The notes: generated from the letters alone by a model not told the origin. DNA of 12,872 nt from Eggerthellaceae bacterium (GCA_017559045.1 JAFYTB010000060.1:1-12872); one strand, 5' to 3'. Shown: positions 1-7,921, counted from the stretch's first letter. A program made the numbers and translations.

Positions 1-1054
1 GCTTCATCTGCTCAGTCACAGCCATGAACTTACGCAGGAAGTCGTCGTAGTTGTAGCGTTTGCGATTCGCGAACGCCAGGCTCGACATGAGGCTGCCAGC
101 CTCCTCGCGCCATTCACGCGCGAAGGTCTCCAGGCTCATCTCGATTTGCTTGGCGATCTCCTCCCATTCCCTTTCGTCCTGGTCGGAATCATCGCGATCG
201 TCAGTTTCGCCCTCAACATCATTTGCATCTGCATCAGGCTCGCCATCAGGCGATTCTTCCTCCGGAGCATCAGCATCGCCGGTCGGCTCAGGCGCATCCG
301 CATCCTGCTCTTGCACCTCACCACCTGCCTGCGAATCCTCGCCCTCGGACGTATTCGTCTGAATAGAATCCGCCTCGTAGTCAGGCTGATCGTTATCCTC
401 AGACACTTCCTCAGTTGCATCGGGATCATGGAAAGTACCGCCACCATCATTGTTGACCGGCCACGCACCATGATCGTCTCGCTCGAACAGAGTGCGCCAC
501 TCGGCAAGGGCAGACTTACCGATGCCCTGATAATGCTGGCCATGCGGCGTCAGCACCAAGTTCTTCACCAGCTGATACACCTTGCCGGGAAGCAGGCTGC
601 CCGTGATCAGTTTCATCTCACTCAAGGCCTGGCGACGCGCCTTGTCCTCGGCGCTCGGAAAGCGGCTTCCGCACATGTCCATGATTGCGTTCTCGACTAC
701 GATGTCGCAGGTCAAGTCCCATGCCTCGCGATTTCCATGCTCCTCGTTGAAAGGATGGCGGAAGATGCAATGCATCACCAGATGCAGATAGTCACGGACG
801 ACTTCATCAAACGATTCCTGGAATCGACCGATAACACGCAGCGAGTCGTAGTGAACCTTCTTACAGTCCGTCGCAAGAGGGTATCTCGAGTCAACGCGCA
901 TCGGAGAAAGCGGCATACGCCACAGAGCCAAGTCCAGGAAGCGGAACTTCATCATCAGCTGAACGCGACATTCTTCAATGATGTCGGCACCCAGGCGGTC
1001 CTCTTCGGCACGCCGCCTGAATTTGAATGTCATCATTTCATCGGATGTCTTCAC
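1..1054 (-). CDS. DUF2201 / VWA-like putative metallopeptidase-domain protein (partial, N-terminal 351 codons)
   Basis: The frame is open from a GTG at 1054 (alternative ATGs at 1036 and 1033) to the window edge, so the C-terminus is missing. Residues 10-45 form a basic helical start. Around residues 88-102 the motif DYLHLVMHCIFRHPF gives His91, His95 and His100, followed by WDLTCDIVVENAI. This pattern matches what I recall of the N-terminal metallopeptidase-like domain of DUF2201 proteins, which have a VWA-like domain at the C-terminus (here outside the window). Residues about 195-275 are a very acidic, low-complexity linker. After it a helical segment resumes to the edge. The gene begins 11 nt after the stop of the leucine-rich-repeat gene, so the two are probably co-transcribed. 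In this family the gene often sits next to a MoxR-type AAA ATPase; none is visible here. The ribosome site for GTG (GGTGAG) is weak, so the start is uncertain. The protein's function is not established. Confidence 0.72.
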   Translation of the reverse strand, partial: MKTSDEMMTFKFRRRAEEDRLGADIIEECRVQLMMKFRFLDLALWRMPLSPMRVDSRYPLATDCKKVHYDSLRVIGRFQESFDEVVRDYLHLVMHCIFRHPFNEEHGNREAWDLTCDIVVENAIMDMCGSRFPSAEDKARRQALSEMKLITGSLLPGKVYQLVKNLVLTPHGQHYQGIGKSALAEWRTLFERDDHGAWPVNNDGGGTFHDPDATEEVSEDNDQPDYEADSIQTNTSEGEDSQAGGEVQEQDADAPEPTGDADAPEEESPDGEPDADANDVEGETDDRDDSDQDEREWEEIAKQIEMSLETFAREWREEAGSLMSSLAFANRKRYNYDDFLRKFMAVTEQMK

Positions 1055-1065
1055 ACGCTCACCGC

Positions 1066-3411
1066 CTACAGGTCAAAGTCGTCGAAGACGCTCTGCTCGA
1101 ACCTCATGCGTCGAGCTTCAAGCAGATAGTTTGTGATGGTGGCATCCTGCACAGCACCAATGCGCTCGATAACCGCATAGATGTTGTCGGCATTCAAGAA
1201 ACCCAGGTCAAGCATTGCATCGAAGGCGGCCCTGTCATCATGCTTCGCCAATGCGACGCAAATGCGCTCAACGTTGTTGCTCAGGAAGCGCTCGCACAGG
1301 TTGCGATTCACCGGTGCCAGGAAAACGGGATCGAGCAAACGCTGCAGAAGACGCGTTGCCTGCTCATACAGCTCAAGGCCCTTTTCCGTGGCCGAGTCAA
1401 AGCTGCTTCCGTTGGTGACAGCAGTGTCGTAGTGGCTGAAGATAGCCTCAACATTCACATGATCAGGTACGGAAAGCGCCAGCATCATCTGCTGAGCACC
1501 TCGATCAGTGCCAGGGAATCGAAGCTCGAAAGAGTCGCGACCATACTGCTGACGCACCAAGTCGATATGGATGAGCTCGACGAAGCCGTCGACCGCAAGG
1601 CCACGGATACCCACCATGACGATTCGATCCGAAAGGTACAGCTCACGAATACCGCGTACATTATTGAATGCATACGGCGCGATTTCATTAACCTGCGCAG
1701 GAATGCGAACCACGTCGATAGCGCCCGTGCACAGAAGGACACGCAACGTGTCGTCGGTGCCCGCGCGCTCAAGAAGCAAGCCGCCTTCAACCTTAAAACG
1801 ATTATTGCCCTCGCCTACAACCACCTTGTGCAAAGAAGGCTCGATGAGCTTCGTGCGTACAGAGGCGCTGTAGTGTGCACCCTGCGTGATCAGGGCGTTT
1901 ACACCCAAGCGCTCAAGATTGGCGGGCAGATAAATGCTTTCGATATTGGTATCCAGGAAGGCTTCATCCGCAATGACGCGAACGCTTTCCGGCACGTTGA
2001 TGTTGCGCAGCGCGCGAGATCCCTTGAAGGCACCTGCGCCGATTTCAACCAAACCCTCGGGAAGCTGCACTTCAGCAAGATGCACGTGGTTGGCAAACGC
2101 ACCAGGGCAAACGAGCTTGACGCCCTCGCGCACTTCATAGGACTTCGCCTGAAGATCAAGCAGCAGAACGAACTTCAGACCGTCCTCATCCCTACGATAC
2201 AAACCGCCAAACTCATCCAGCTGGAGAGTCTGCGATCCTTCGCAAATTCTGAAGGTTGCGTCAGGACCCGCATAGATCAGAGCAGTATCCGCCGCAAGCG
2301 GATTGCCCAACTCCTCCACCGTCGAAGGCAGCGTAAGCTCCGTAATCTTGGTGCCAGTAAGTGCGTTCTGCTCAAGCGTAGTCAAGCCTTCTGCAAAGCT
2401 TACTCTCTTAAGATTTCTGCAGTTAAAGAAGGCTTTTTCACCCACAAAGCGCAGCGCCTTCGGACCAACGAACTCGCTTACGCTTGTACGGGAATACGCA
2501 AAGGCGTCGATAACCTCCACCGTTTCCGGAAGGTCAACACGCGTGAGATTGACGAAGTTGCTAAAGCCCTTTCGAGCGATTGCCTTGCAGCCATCGGCAA
2601 CGCAGTATTCATCAACCGGAACAGCCAGGGCTACAAAAACGCTTCCATCTTTGGTGTAAAGAGCTTTGCCATCCGATGCAAGGAACGGGTTATCGCCATC
2701 AACCTCAATCAGATTGAGGTTACTTTTGCCAAATGCTCCTGGTGCTACCTCAAGCGTTCCCGCACCAACACGCAGCTCCTTCAAGCCTGGCAAATCGAAC
2801 ACACTTGATTCGAGGCGCTCGACGTAGCCAGGCATCTTGAGATATTCGAGCTTATCGCAATTGCGGAACCAGCCCGAGTCAAAAGTTGCCAGCTTCGACG
2901 GCATAATCGCACGGCGAAGGTTCTTACAGCCACGGAATACGCAGTAGCCAGCTGAAATAATCGAATCAGGACAGACGACCTCTTCGATAGAAGTCAGATA
3001 CGCACAGGCATCGGAGGCCAGCGATACAACGGGCTTTCCTTCGATTTCCGCGGGAATAGTCAAACGAGCCATACTCGTCTTGCACTTCAAAATGCGAACA
3101 TCAGCACCATCCAGCAGTACGTATTGCCAGACAGTCCCTTCCGCATCTTCCCATTCACGCAGGTCGGAAGCGCGAGCAGCCTCCAACGCATCCGCACGCT
3201 GAAGCTCCTCTCGACGCTCACGAGTTCGAGCTTCAGCCTTCTCCACAACCTCATCGCTGACAAAGCCTGCGTTCATAGCCGTAGGCGCAAAGCCACCGAA
3301 GCAAACCTCAAGCTTGCTTGTGTCTGCAGAGAGATTCAAGCCCATGCTCACGCCCACGTCGGAAACCCGCCTATCTAATTTCTTTTCGGTATTTTGGAGA
3401 AGCACGCCCAT
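1066..3411 (-). CDS. Cytoplasmic BspA-type leucine-rich-repeat protein (LRR_5)
   Basis: The protein has 781 residues. After a charged helical segment (about residues 50-85) comes a long run of BspA/LRR_5 repeats, about residues 105-640. Recurring units look like 'L..V.LPE.V..I...AF..', for example LTRVDLPETVEVIDAFAY, LAEVQLPEGLVEIGAGAF and LRNINVPESVRVIADEAF. The last 140 residues or so are helical and without repeats. There is no signal peptide, membrane segment or sorting motif, so unlike the secreted BspA surface proteins this one should stay in the cytoplasm, where such repeats usually bind proteins. The ATG at 3411 has no good ribosome site; an ATG at 3345 (MGLNLSADTS) is an equally possible start. 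Its stop lies 11 nt before the DUF2201-type gene, suggesting the two products work together. Function unknown. Confidence 0.85.
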   Translation of the reverse strand: MGVLLQNTEKKLDRRVSDVGVSMGLNLSADTSKLEVCFGGFAPTAMNAGFVSDEVVEKAEARTRERREELQRADALEAARASDLREWEDAEGTVWQYVLLDGADVRILKCKTSMARLTIPAEIEGKPVVSLASDACAYLTSIEEVVCPDSIISAGYCVFRGCKNLRRAIMPSKLATFDSGWFRNCDKLEYLKMPGYVERLESSVFDLPGLKELRVGAGTLEVAPGAFGKSNLNLIEVDGDNPFLASDGKALYTKDGSVFVALAVPVDEYCVADGCKAIARKGFSNFVNLTRVDLPETVEVIDAFAYSRTSVSEFVGPKALRFVGEKAFFNCRNLKRVSFAEGLTTLEQNALTGTKITELTLPSTVEELGNPLAADTALIYAGPDATFRICEGSQTLQLDEFGGLYRRDEDGLKFVLLLDLQAKSYEVREGVKLVCPGAFANHVHLAEVQLPEGLVEIGAGAFKGSRALRNINVPESVRVIADEAFLDTNIESIYLPANLERLGVNALITQGAHYSASVRTKLIEPSLHKVVVGEGNNRFKVEGGLLLERAGTDDTLRVLLCTGAIDVVRIPAQVNEIAPYAFNNVRGIRELYLSDRIVMVGIRGLAVDGFVELIHIDLVRQQYGRDSFELRFPGTDRGAQQMMLALSVPDHVNVEAIFSHYDTAVTNGSSFDSATEKGLELYEQATRLLQRLLDPVFLAPVNRNLCERFLSNNVERICVALAKHDDRAAFDAMLDLGFLNADNIYAVIERIGAVQDATITNYLLEARRMRFEQSVFDDFDL

Positions 3412-3450
3412 CTCGGCACGTCCATCATTCGAATGTCAGTCTCACTCAAC

Positions 3451-3480
3451 GGAAAAGGGCGCCTTAACGCGCCACTTTCC
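3451..3480 (-). terminator. Probable terminator after the 131-aa gene
   Basis: Inverted repeat with arms GGAAAAGGGCGC and GCGCCACTTTCC (10 of 12 pairs) around a 6-nt loop. Read on the minus strand, a GC core (GGCGC/GCGCC) is followed by CTTTTCC, so the T-run lies in the distal arm. It sits about 80 nt past the stop of the 131-aa gene and 40 nt before the LRR gene start, so it could end the first transcript or trim the second. Confidence 0.4.
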
Positions 3481-3558
3481 CGTTTCTAGTTTTTAGCGAA
3501 CACAATGTCTTAGAGCGTCACCGCGTTCGCGCAAAGGCGAAGTCCGTAAGACGGTGGC

Positions 3559-3954
3559 CTATGCGTTCTGAGCAGCCTCGCGAGCAGCGCGAGCAGCCTC
3601 AGTCCTCTTGCGGTTCTCCTCGGTGCTGGACCAGGGAGCGCCAGCCGGATTGAGCTTACGACGAAGGGAAAGCTCGTCAGCATGCATGATGCAATAACGC
3701 AGACCCTTGAGAGTTACATACAGGCAAGCGATCGGGTTCTTGCCGCCATGGTTGAAGACCTCATAGGTGAGGAACTCGCGGTCGAGCATCGGCTGATAGA
3801 GCGGGCTGTCAACGACCTTGCTCAGCAGCAGGTTGGTTGCCTGACGACCAAGCTCGTCCTGCTTCAGGCAGATGTTGTAAAGGATGTTCTCCTGCTCTTC
3901 GGTCAGACGGCCGAGCTCTTCAATCTCAGCGCGAATCTCTGCTTCAGTTGCCAT
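3559..3954 (-). CDS. Small conserved-looking protein of unknown function (131 aa)
   Basis: The ATG at 3954 is preceded by a strong AGGAGG six nt away, so this is a real, well-translated gene. Residues 1-50 are predicted helices rich in charged residues (LTEEQENILYNICLKQDELGRQ). Residues about 58-92 contain FLTYEVFNHGGKNPIACLYVTLKGLRYCI, which has the rhythm of a winged-helix wing followed by the 'T.KGLRY' ending common in winged-helix transcription factors. The C-terminus is an Arg/Ala-rich helix. There is no signal peptide or membrane segment. I do not recognise the family; a small winged-helix DNA-binding protein is a guess. It is divergent from the TetR-family gene, with about 190 nt between the two starts. 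Confidence 0.75.
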   Translation of the reverse strand: MATEAEIRAEIEELGRLTEEQENILYNICLKQDELGRQATNLLLSKVVDSPLYQPMLDREFLTYEVFNHGGKNPIACLYVTLKGLRYCIMHADELSLRRKLNPAGAPWSSTEENRKRTEAARAAREAAQNA

Positions 3955-4147
3955 TCTAGGCCTCCTTTTTCAAGCGAATTACTGACCTGTACTATATCGA
4001 AACAATCCCCGCTTCCACCTGCCAAAACACGATGCGGAACAACCTTGGCTTTTTTGTTCTTTTCCCCGTGTAGTATGCATTTTTGCTACCATTATTGCAG
4101 AGACGATGAACGCGAATTGCATGAGTGAAAACACGAAGGGAGGCGCG
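3955..4147. promoter_or_regulatory. Divergent intergenic region between 131-aa gene and TetR gene
   Basis: This 193-nt stretch must hold promoters in both directions. On the minus strand TATAGT (about 3992-3997) is a plausible -10 for the 131-aa gene. On the plus strand TAGTAT at 4071-4076 is a possible -10 for the regulator, but its only TTG-type -35 (TTGGCT, 4045-4050) is 20 nt away, which is too far. I see no convincing full promoter or operator here. Confidence 0.3.
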
Positions 4148-4726
4148 ATGAAATCGTCGAATATCGACATCGAACGCGGCTCTGATCGCACTCCCGATCG
4201 CGGCTTCGATCGTCGCTCCCTTTACACCAAAGACCTCATCAAGGGCTCGTTCCTCGAGCTCTTGAAAACACATTCGTTTACGTCCATTTCTGTCACCGCT
4301 CTGGCTGAAAAAGCCGGTATTGGCCGTAATACGTTCTATCGCCATTTCAGCAATACCTTTGAGGTTCTTGAGGCCTCTATCGACGATGCCCTCACAGAGA
4401 TATTCACGGTATTCACCTTTGTCGGCCTTGGTACCGAAGGCAACTTCAAGTCGTACGTCGCGCCCTTCTGCGAATACGTCATCAACACGAATCGTTATCG
4501 CCTTCTCTTTACCGACCCCGATCTCTCTTCAATCGTCATTGGCAGAACCATAGCTTACAACGATCGAATTTTCGCTCGATCCCTTGAAGCCGCAGGCCTC
4601 ACTCCGAAGCAGGCTGAAGCAGTACTTCGCCTTCAGGCTGCCGGCATGCTCGAAGTCTGCACCACGTACGCCAACGCCAAAGACGAGGAAAAGGCAGAGG
4701 TTATCTCCGCCCTCGAGCTTCTGTAA
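4148..4726 (+). CDS. TetR/AcrR-family transcriptional regulator
   Basis: The 192-residue product has a TetR-type helix-turn-helix at about residues 28-76. It includes FTSISVTALAEKAGIGRNTFYRHFSNTFEVLEA, matching the family pattern '..I.VT.LAE.AGIGR.TFY.HF.....L'. The remaining 115 residues are helical, as expected for the ligand-binding and dimerisation domain, and the length is normal for the family. The N-terminal 22 residues are an unusual charged tail rich in Asp and Arg. I chose ATG 4148 because GGGAGG ends 4 nt before it; in-frame ATGs at 4106 and 4121 lack a comparable site. It is divergent from the 131-aa gene and convergent with the molybdoenzyme operon, sharing a terminator with it. 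The target is not visible; the divergent neighbour and its own promoter are the usual first candidates. Confidence 0.88.
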   Translation: MKSSNIDIERGSDRTPDRGFDRRSLYTKDLIKGSFLELLKTHSFTSISVTALAEKAGIGRNTFYRHFSNTFEVLEASIDDALTEIFTVFTFVGLGTEGNFKSYVAPFCEYVINTNRYRLLFTDPDLSSIVIGRTIAYNDRIFARSLEAAGLTPKQAEAVLRLQAAGMLEVCTTYANAKDEEKAEVISALELL

Positions 4727-4751
4727 AACTCAAACCTCACCAGATACAAAG

Positions 4752-4786
4752 AAAGGGGCTCGCCCACTAAGTGGACGAGCCCCTTT
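4752..4786. terminator. Bidirectional terminator between TetR gene and molybdoenzyme operon
   Basis: A 16-bp stem (AAAGGGGCTCGCCCAC pairing with 4771-4786, one G-T mismatch) with a TAA loop. It is followed by TTTT on the plus strand, and by a T-rich run from the AAAGAAA at 4748-4754 on the minus strand. It lies 26 nt after the TetR stop and 32 nt after the end of the 91-aa gene, so it can end both converging transcripts. Confidence 0.9.
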
Positions 4787-4817
4787 TAGAAGGTTGCTCA
4801 ATTAGCGAAACGCTAAT

Positions 4818-5093
4818 TTACACGCCCTGATAACCCTTGGACGGGTCAGAGTCGCCAACGCCGATGCCGGTGTCGCCAGCCTCGTTGCCGGTACGCTTCG
4901 TGGAAGTGTAGCCAGCCCATGCGCGAGCGATGAACTTACCCTTCACGCAGAAGATCTGAGCCTTCATGAGCTCTGCCTTGGTGACGCCAGCGGCCTCGAT
5001 AGCCTGAGCCTCGGTCATGCCAGCAGCGAGCTGCTCGTTCAGGAATGCAGCTGCCTCGACAGCGTCGAGAGCGAAGAATTCCTCACGGTTCAT
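4818..5093 (-). CDS. Small protein of unknown function, last gene of the molybdoenzyme operon (91 aa)
   Basis: The ATG at 5093 follows a strong AGGAGGG about 4 nt away. Residues 10-55 are likely helical and contain a helix-turn-helix-like rhythm (MTEAQAIEAAGVTKAEL), then KAQIFCVKGKFIARAWAGY, where a strand or turn may begin. The last 30 residues are Gly/Asp-rich and probably disordered. One cysteine only; no signal peptide or membrane helix. I do not recognise the family. It lies 75 nt after the ferredoxin-like gene on the same strand, with a hairpin between them and a terminator just after it, so it is the distal gene of this operon. It could be an assembly or regulatory partner of the enzyme; that is inference from position only. 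Confidence 0.78.
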   Translation of the reverse strand: MNREEFFALDAVEAAAFLNEQLAAGMTEAQAIEAAGVTKAELMKAQIFCVKGKFIARAWAGYTSTKRTGNEAGDTGIGVGDSDPSKGYQGV

Positions 5094-5124
5094 AATACCC
5101 TCCTAGTTTTTGATACGGTGGACC

Positions 5125-5150
5125 CTCCGGCCGCCTTTTGGCGACCGGAG
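5125..5150 (-). promoter_or_regulatory. Intercistronic hairpin
   Basis: Arms CTCCGGCCGCC and GGCGACCGGAG (one G-T pair) with a TTTT loop, between the ferredoxin-like gene stop (5169) and the 91-aa gene start (5093). There is no T-run after it on the minus strand, so it is not a normal terminator. It more likely stabilises or processes the mRNA, or sets relative expression of the last gene. Confidence 0.6.
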
Positions 5151-5168
5151 AATCTTTGCATTAAAAGC

Positions 5169-5522
5169 TTAGAGCTGCCAGAGAACCATCGGACGATCGA
5201 ACTCTGCCATCTTGGCAATCATATCCTCGAGAGTGCCATAGTACATGGAGGCAGACTCCTCGACCTGGACAGCCAGCGGACGCTGACCGGCCTTGTCGCC
5301 GCCCTCTCCCCAATGATCGGAGAAGATGGAGGTGGGGCAGGGAACGTAGAACCACTCCCATGCGTCACCGTCGTTGCCCTCACCCTTCTTGAAGGGGCCG
5401 ACTTCGACTTCCTTGATGCCGAACTGGTCGAGCGGGAGACCCAGCTCTTCCTTGCAGGCGATCTCAGCAGCATGGTTGCCAGAGAAGTAGGTGTAATCAA
5501 CGAGAAGCGCGTACTTCGTCAT
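5169..5522 (-). CDS. Ferredoxin-like partner subunit of molybdoenzyme, with Fe-S cysteines lost
   Basis: The 117-residue product starts at ATG 5522 (AAGGA 10 nt upstream; the GTG at 5531 is too close to it). Its opening, KYALLVDYTYFSGNHAAEIACKE, follows the pattern 'LLVDY..C.GCH.CE.AC' of DmsB-type 4Fe-4S partner subunits of molybdoenzymes. In place of the first three cysteines stand Phe13, Asn16 and Ala19; only Cys23 remains. The middle motif, usually 'VP.PTD.CD.C', reads VPCPTSIFSDH, and the usual 'C..HC' region reads RPLAVQVEES. In total there are two cysteines (23 and 62), too few for any standard cluster. The frame is intact and the ending (LEDMIAKMAEFDRP) still resembles the family. The gene lies 20 nt after the large-subunit gene, so the two products should form a complex. 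The electron-carrying role is probably gone; a structural role is inferred. Confidence 0.82.
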   Translation of the reverse strand: MTKYALLVDYTYFSGNHAAEIACKEELGLPLDQFGIKEVEVGPFKKGEGNDGDAWEWFYVPCPTSIFSDHWGEGGDKAGQRPLAVQVEESASMYYGTLEDMIAKMAEFDRPMVLWQL

Positions 5523-5542
5523 AGTAGTCACGTCCTTTCGGG

Positions 5543-7921
5543 TTATTCAGCGTCGAGGCTGCGGACGCGGCGCAGGTTGCACATAACGCCCTTGTAAGGT
5601 GCGCCGAAGCCGAGCTTGCCGATGTTCATATGCGGGACGAGGCTGTTGAAGTTGGACTTCCAAACGCCGAACAGGTTGGGCTCTTCGCCGTCCTGCTCAG
5701 GGAACCACCAGCCGTGTGCGCAGTTGAGGATGCCGGGCTTGATGATCGGGGTGATCTCAGCCTTGAAGCGAGCCTCGCCGAACATGTTGTAGACCTCGCA
5801 CCAGTCGCCGTCGGTCACGCCGTAAGCCTCTGCGGTCTCGGGGTTGATCTGAACCCACGGCCACGGATCGATCTGGCGGAGAGACGGAACATGACGATGC
5901 TCGGAGTGGAAGGAGCTGTAGCGGCGGGAGCCAGAGGTGGTGATCAGCGGATACTGACCAGCGAACTCGGGCTTGCTGATCTGCGAGAAGTTCGGCTCCT
6001 CGTAGTACGGCAGCGGGTCCTCGCCCCAGGATTCGTAAAGGATGGAGTAAGCCTCGATCTGGCCAGTAATGGTGTTGAAGCCAGGATCGCCGTCGAAGCG
6101 GAGCATGCCCTTCTCGTACTTCTCGTACTCGAAGCCATGTGCGCCGGGCTGATAGAGGCCGAGCTCCTGGAAGGACTTCCAGTCGAAGCCGAGCTCCTTG
6201 AGCTGATCGGACTCGAAGTCCCAAACAGCCTGCTCGAGAGCAGCATAGTCGAACTTACCGCGGCCCTCAGCGGAGGTGACGGCAACGGGCTTCTCGGACT
6301 GAGCCAGAGCAGCGATGTCGAGGGTCTCGGTTGCGGGCTTGTACCATGGCCACCAGGTCGGGTTCAGGCGCTGACCGAACATGAGGCAGATCTCGAGGTC
6401 GGACTTGCACTCGCCGACAACGAGGGCACGATTCATGGGGCCCATGAAGACGGTGTTACGACCATAGTGGGTCAGAACGATACCGTCATGCTCAGCCCAA
6501 GTGGACATCGGGAGGAAGTAGTCGCCCAGAGCCATGGAGGTCGGGGTCTGAGTGATGTCCTGGATAACGACGCACTCGAGCTTCTTGAGAGCCTTGTGCC
6601 AACGCTTCGGCTGTGCGGAGCAGGTGGGAGCCAGGAAGTTGGAGCTGTTGAACCAACCCATCTTCAGAGCATAGGGCTCGTCAGATTCCATGGTGTTCAG
6701 GGTCTCGTCGGGCTGGGTGGTAGCCATACCGGTGGACAGGCCCGGCCATGCAGCAGCGCCGATACGAAGCTGCCAAACAGCGTCGTCCATTGCGCCACGC
6801 TGGTTCATACGCCACTTGCCAAGCAGAGCGGACGGAGGACCAAGGGTGAGGCCGCCGGGACGGTCGATGGAGCCGGACAGAGCAGCCAGGAGGATCATAG
6901 CCTGGGACAGCTGAACGCCGTTCTTGTTCTGGTCGAATGCCAGACCCCAAGCCCAACCGATCGGGCGCTCGGTACCGATGATGTGAGCAACGCGGATGAT
7001 GTCCTCAGCCGGAACGGTCGTGATCTCAGCGACCTTCTCGACCGGGTACTCAGCAGCGCGTGCCTTGAGGTCGTCGAGACCGAAGATCCACTTCTCGGCG
7101 AACTCCTTGTCATACTCCTCATTCTGGAACATGAGGTTCATGAGGCCCAGAGCCATGCAAGCGTCGGTCTGCGGGCGAACCTGCAGGTTGATGTTGCCGT
7201 TGTGGGCGCCGACCCAGGTGATACGCGGGTCGATGGAGATGATCTTGGTGCCAAGCTTCATCATGTCGACGAGGCAGTGGCCGAAGAAACCGTCGCCGTT
7301 AGAGGGCAGCGGCTCCTTGCCCCAAACTACAACCCACTTGGAGAGGGTGTAAGCGGGGTCATGATAGGAACCCGGGAGATGACCAGCGTAGTCAAGCTCG
7401 GGGTAGCCAGCGCCGAGAACGTAGTCGGCGATGGAGCAACGGGGGCCGTAGCAGGACCAACCGGACTGCGTGTAGCAGCAGTTGGGGGACTGCAGAACGG
7501 AGAACGTCAGTGCATAGTAGAAGATGCAAGCCTCACGACCGGTGCCACCGAAGCAGACGATGGACTCGGGGCCGTAGGTGTTCTGGAAGTAGCGAACCTT
7601 CTCGGAGATCTCATCGAGAGCCTGGTCCCAAGAGATGCGCTCCCACTTGTCAAGACCGCGATCCTCGACCGCACGCTTCATCGGGTAGATGACGCGAGAC
7701 GGAGCATAGGTGTACTCACGAAGAGCGAGGTTCATTGCGTTGACACGACCAGTGGTAATGGGGTTGTCGTCGTCGCCCTCGATGCGGATGAGCTCGCCAT
7801 CCTTGGTAACGACCTTAACACCGTATCCAACCGGATGAGATCCCGGAGGGGACCAGGTATTGGAGCGGGTGACGACAGTGCCGTCCTCCATTACGGTTTG
7901 CCACTGTTTACCGTATGCCAT
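5543..7921 (-). CDS. Molybdopterin (bis-MGD) enzyme large subunit lacking the N-terminal Fe-S cluster
   Basis: The 792-residue product belongs to the DMSO-reductase superfamily. The core runs from about residue 75 (RVIYPMKR..., WERISWDQALDEI) to 540, and the dinucleotide-binding domain from about 656 to 785 (YPLITTSGSRRYSSF, GVTDGDWCEVYNMFGEA, GILNCAHGWWFPE). It most resembles what I recall of acetylene hydratase, pyrogallol transhydroxylase and Eggerthellaceae catechol dehydroxylases. TQSGWSCYGPR (Cys157) aligns roughly with the metal-ligand cysteine of acetylene hydratase; this is tentative. The cluster-binding N-terminus has no cysteine: the expected positions are Asn21, Ser28, Tyr33 and Asn61, and the first cysteine is residue 123. 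There is no Tat or Sec signal, so it is cytoplasmic. I chose ATG 7921 (GAAGGA just upstream) over GTG 7939, whose codons overlap that ribosome site. It is followed by a ferredoxin-like partner that has also lost its cysteines. Substrate unknown. Confidence 0.9.
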   Translation of the reverse strand: MAYGKQWQTVMEDGTVVTRSNTWSPPGSHPVGYGVKVVTKDGELIRIEGDDDNPITTGRVNAMNLALREYTYAPSRVIYPMKRAVEDRGLDKWERISWDQALDEISEKVRYFQNTYGPESIVCFGGTGREACIFYYALTFSVLQSPNCCYTQSGWSCYGPRCSIADYVLGAGYPELDYAGHLPGSYHDPAYTLSKWVVVWGKEPLPSNGDGFFGHCLVDMMKLGTKIISIDPRITWVGAHNGNINLQVRPQTDACMALGLMNLMFQNEEYDKEFAEKWIFGLDDLKARAAEYPVEKVAEITTVPAEDIIRVAHIIGTERPIGWAWGLAFDQNKNGVQLSQAMILLAALSGSIDRPGGLTLGPPSALLGKWRMNQRGAMDDAVWQLRIGAAAWPGLSTGMATTQPDETLNTMESDEPYALKMGWFNSSNFLAPTCSAQPKRWHKALKKLECVVIQDITQTPTSMALGDYFLPMSTWAEHDGIVLTHYGRNTVFMGPMNRALVVGECKSDLEICLMFGQRLNPTWWPWYKPATETLDIAALAQSEKPVAVTSAEGRGKFDYAALEQAVWDFESDQLKELGFDWKSFQELGLYQPGAHGFEYEKYEKGMLRFDGDPGFNTITGQIEAYSILYESWGEDPLPYYEEPNFSQISKPEFAGQYPLITTSGSRRYSSFHSEHRHVPSLRQIDPWPWVQINPETAEAYGVTDGDWCEVYNMFGEARFKAEITPIIKPGILNCAHGWWFPEQDGEEPNLFGVWKSNFNSLVPHMNIGKLGFGAPYKGVMCNLRRVRSLDAE

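Noticed and set aside
146..1129. Plus-strand open frame opposite the DUF2201-type gene
   Set aside because: Shadow of the minus-strand frame, which carries the His motif and the acidic linker.
1027..2808. Long plus-strand open frame opposite the LRR gene
   Set aside because: It mirrors the codons of the repeat protein, has no ribosome site or family motif, and the minus-strand product has clear LRR_5 repeats.
5543..7921. Large subunit as a pseudogene because the Fe-S cysteines are missing
   Set aside because: No stop or frameshift in 792 codons, the cofactor-binding motifs are kept, and the partner gene changed in the same way, which suggests function rather than decay.
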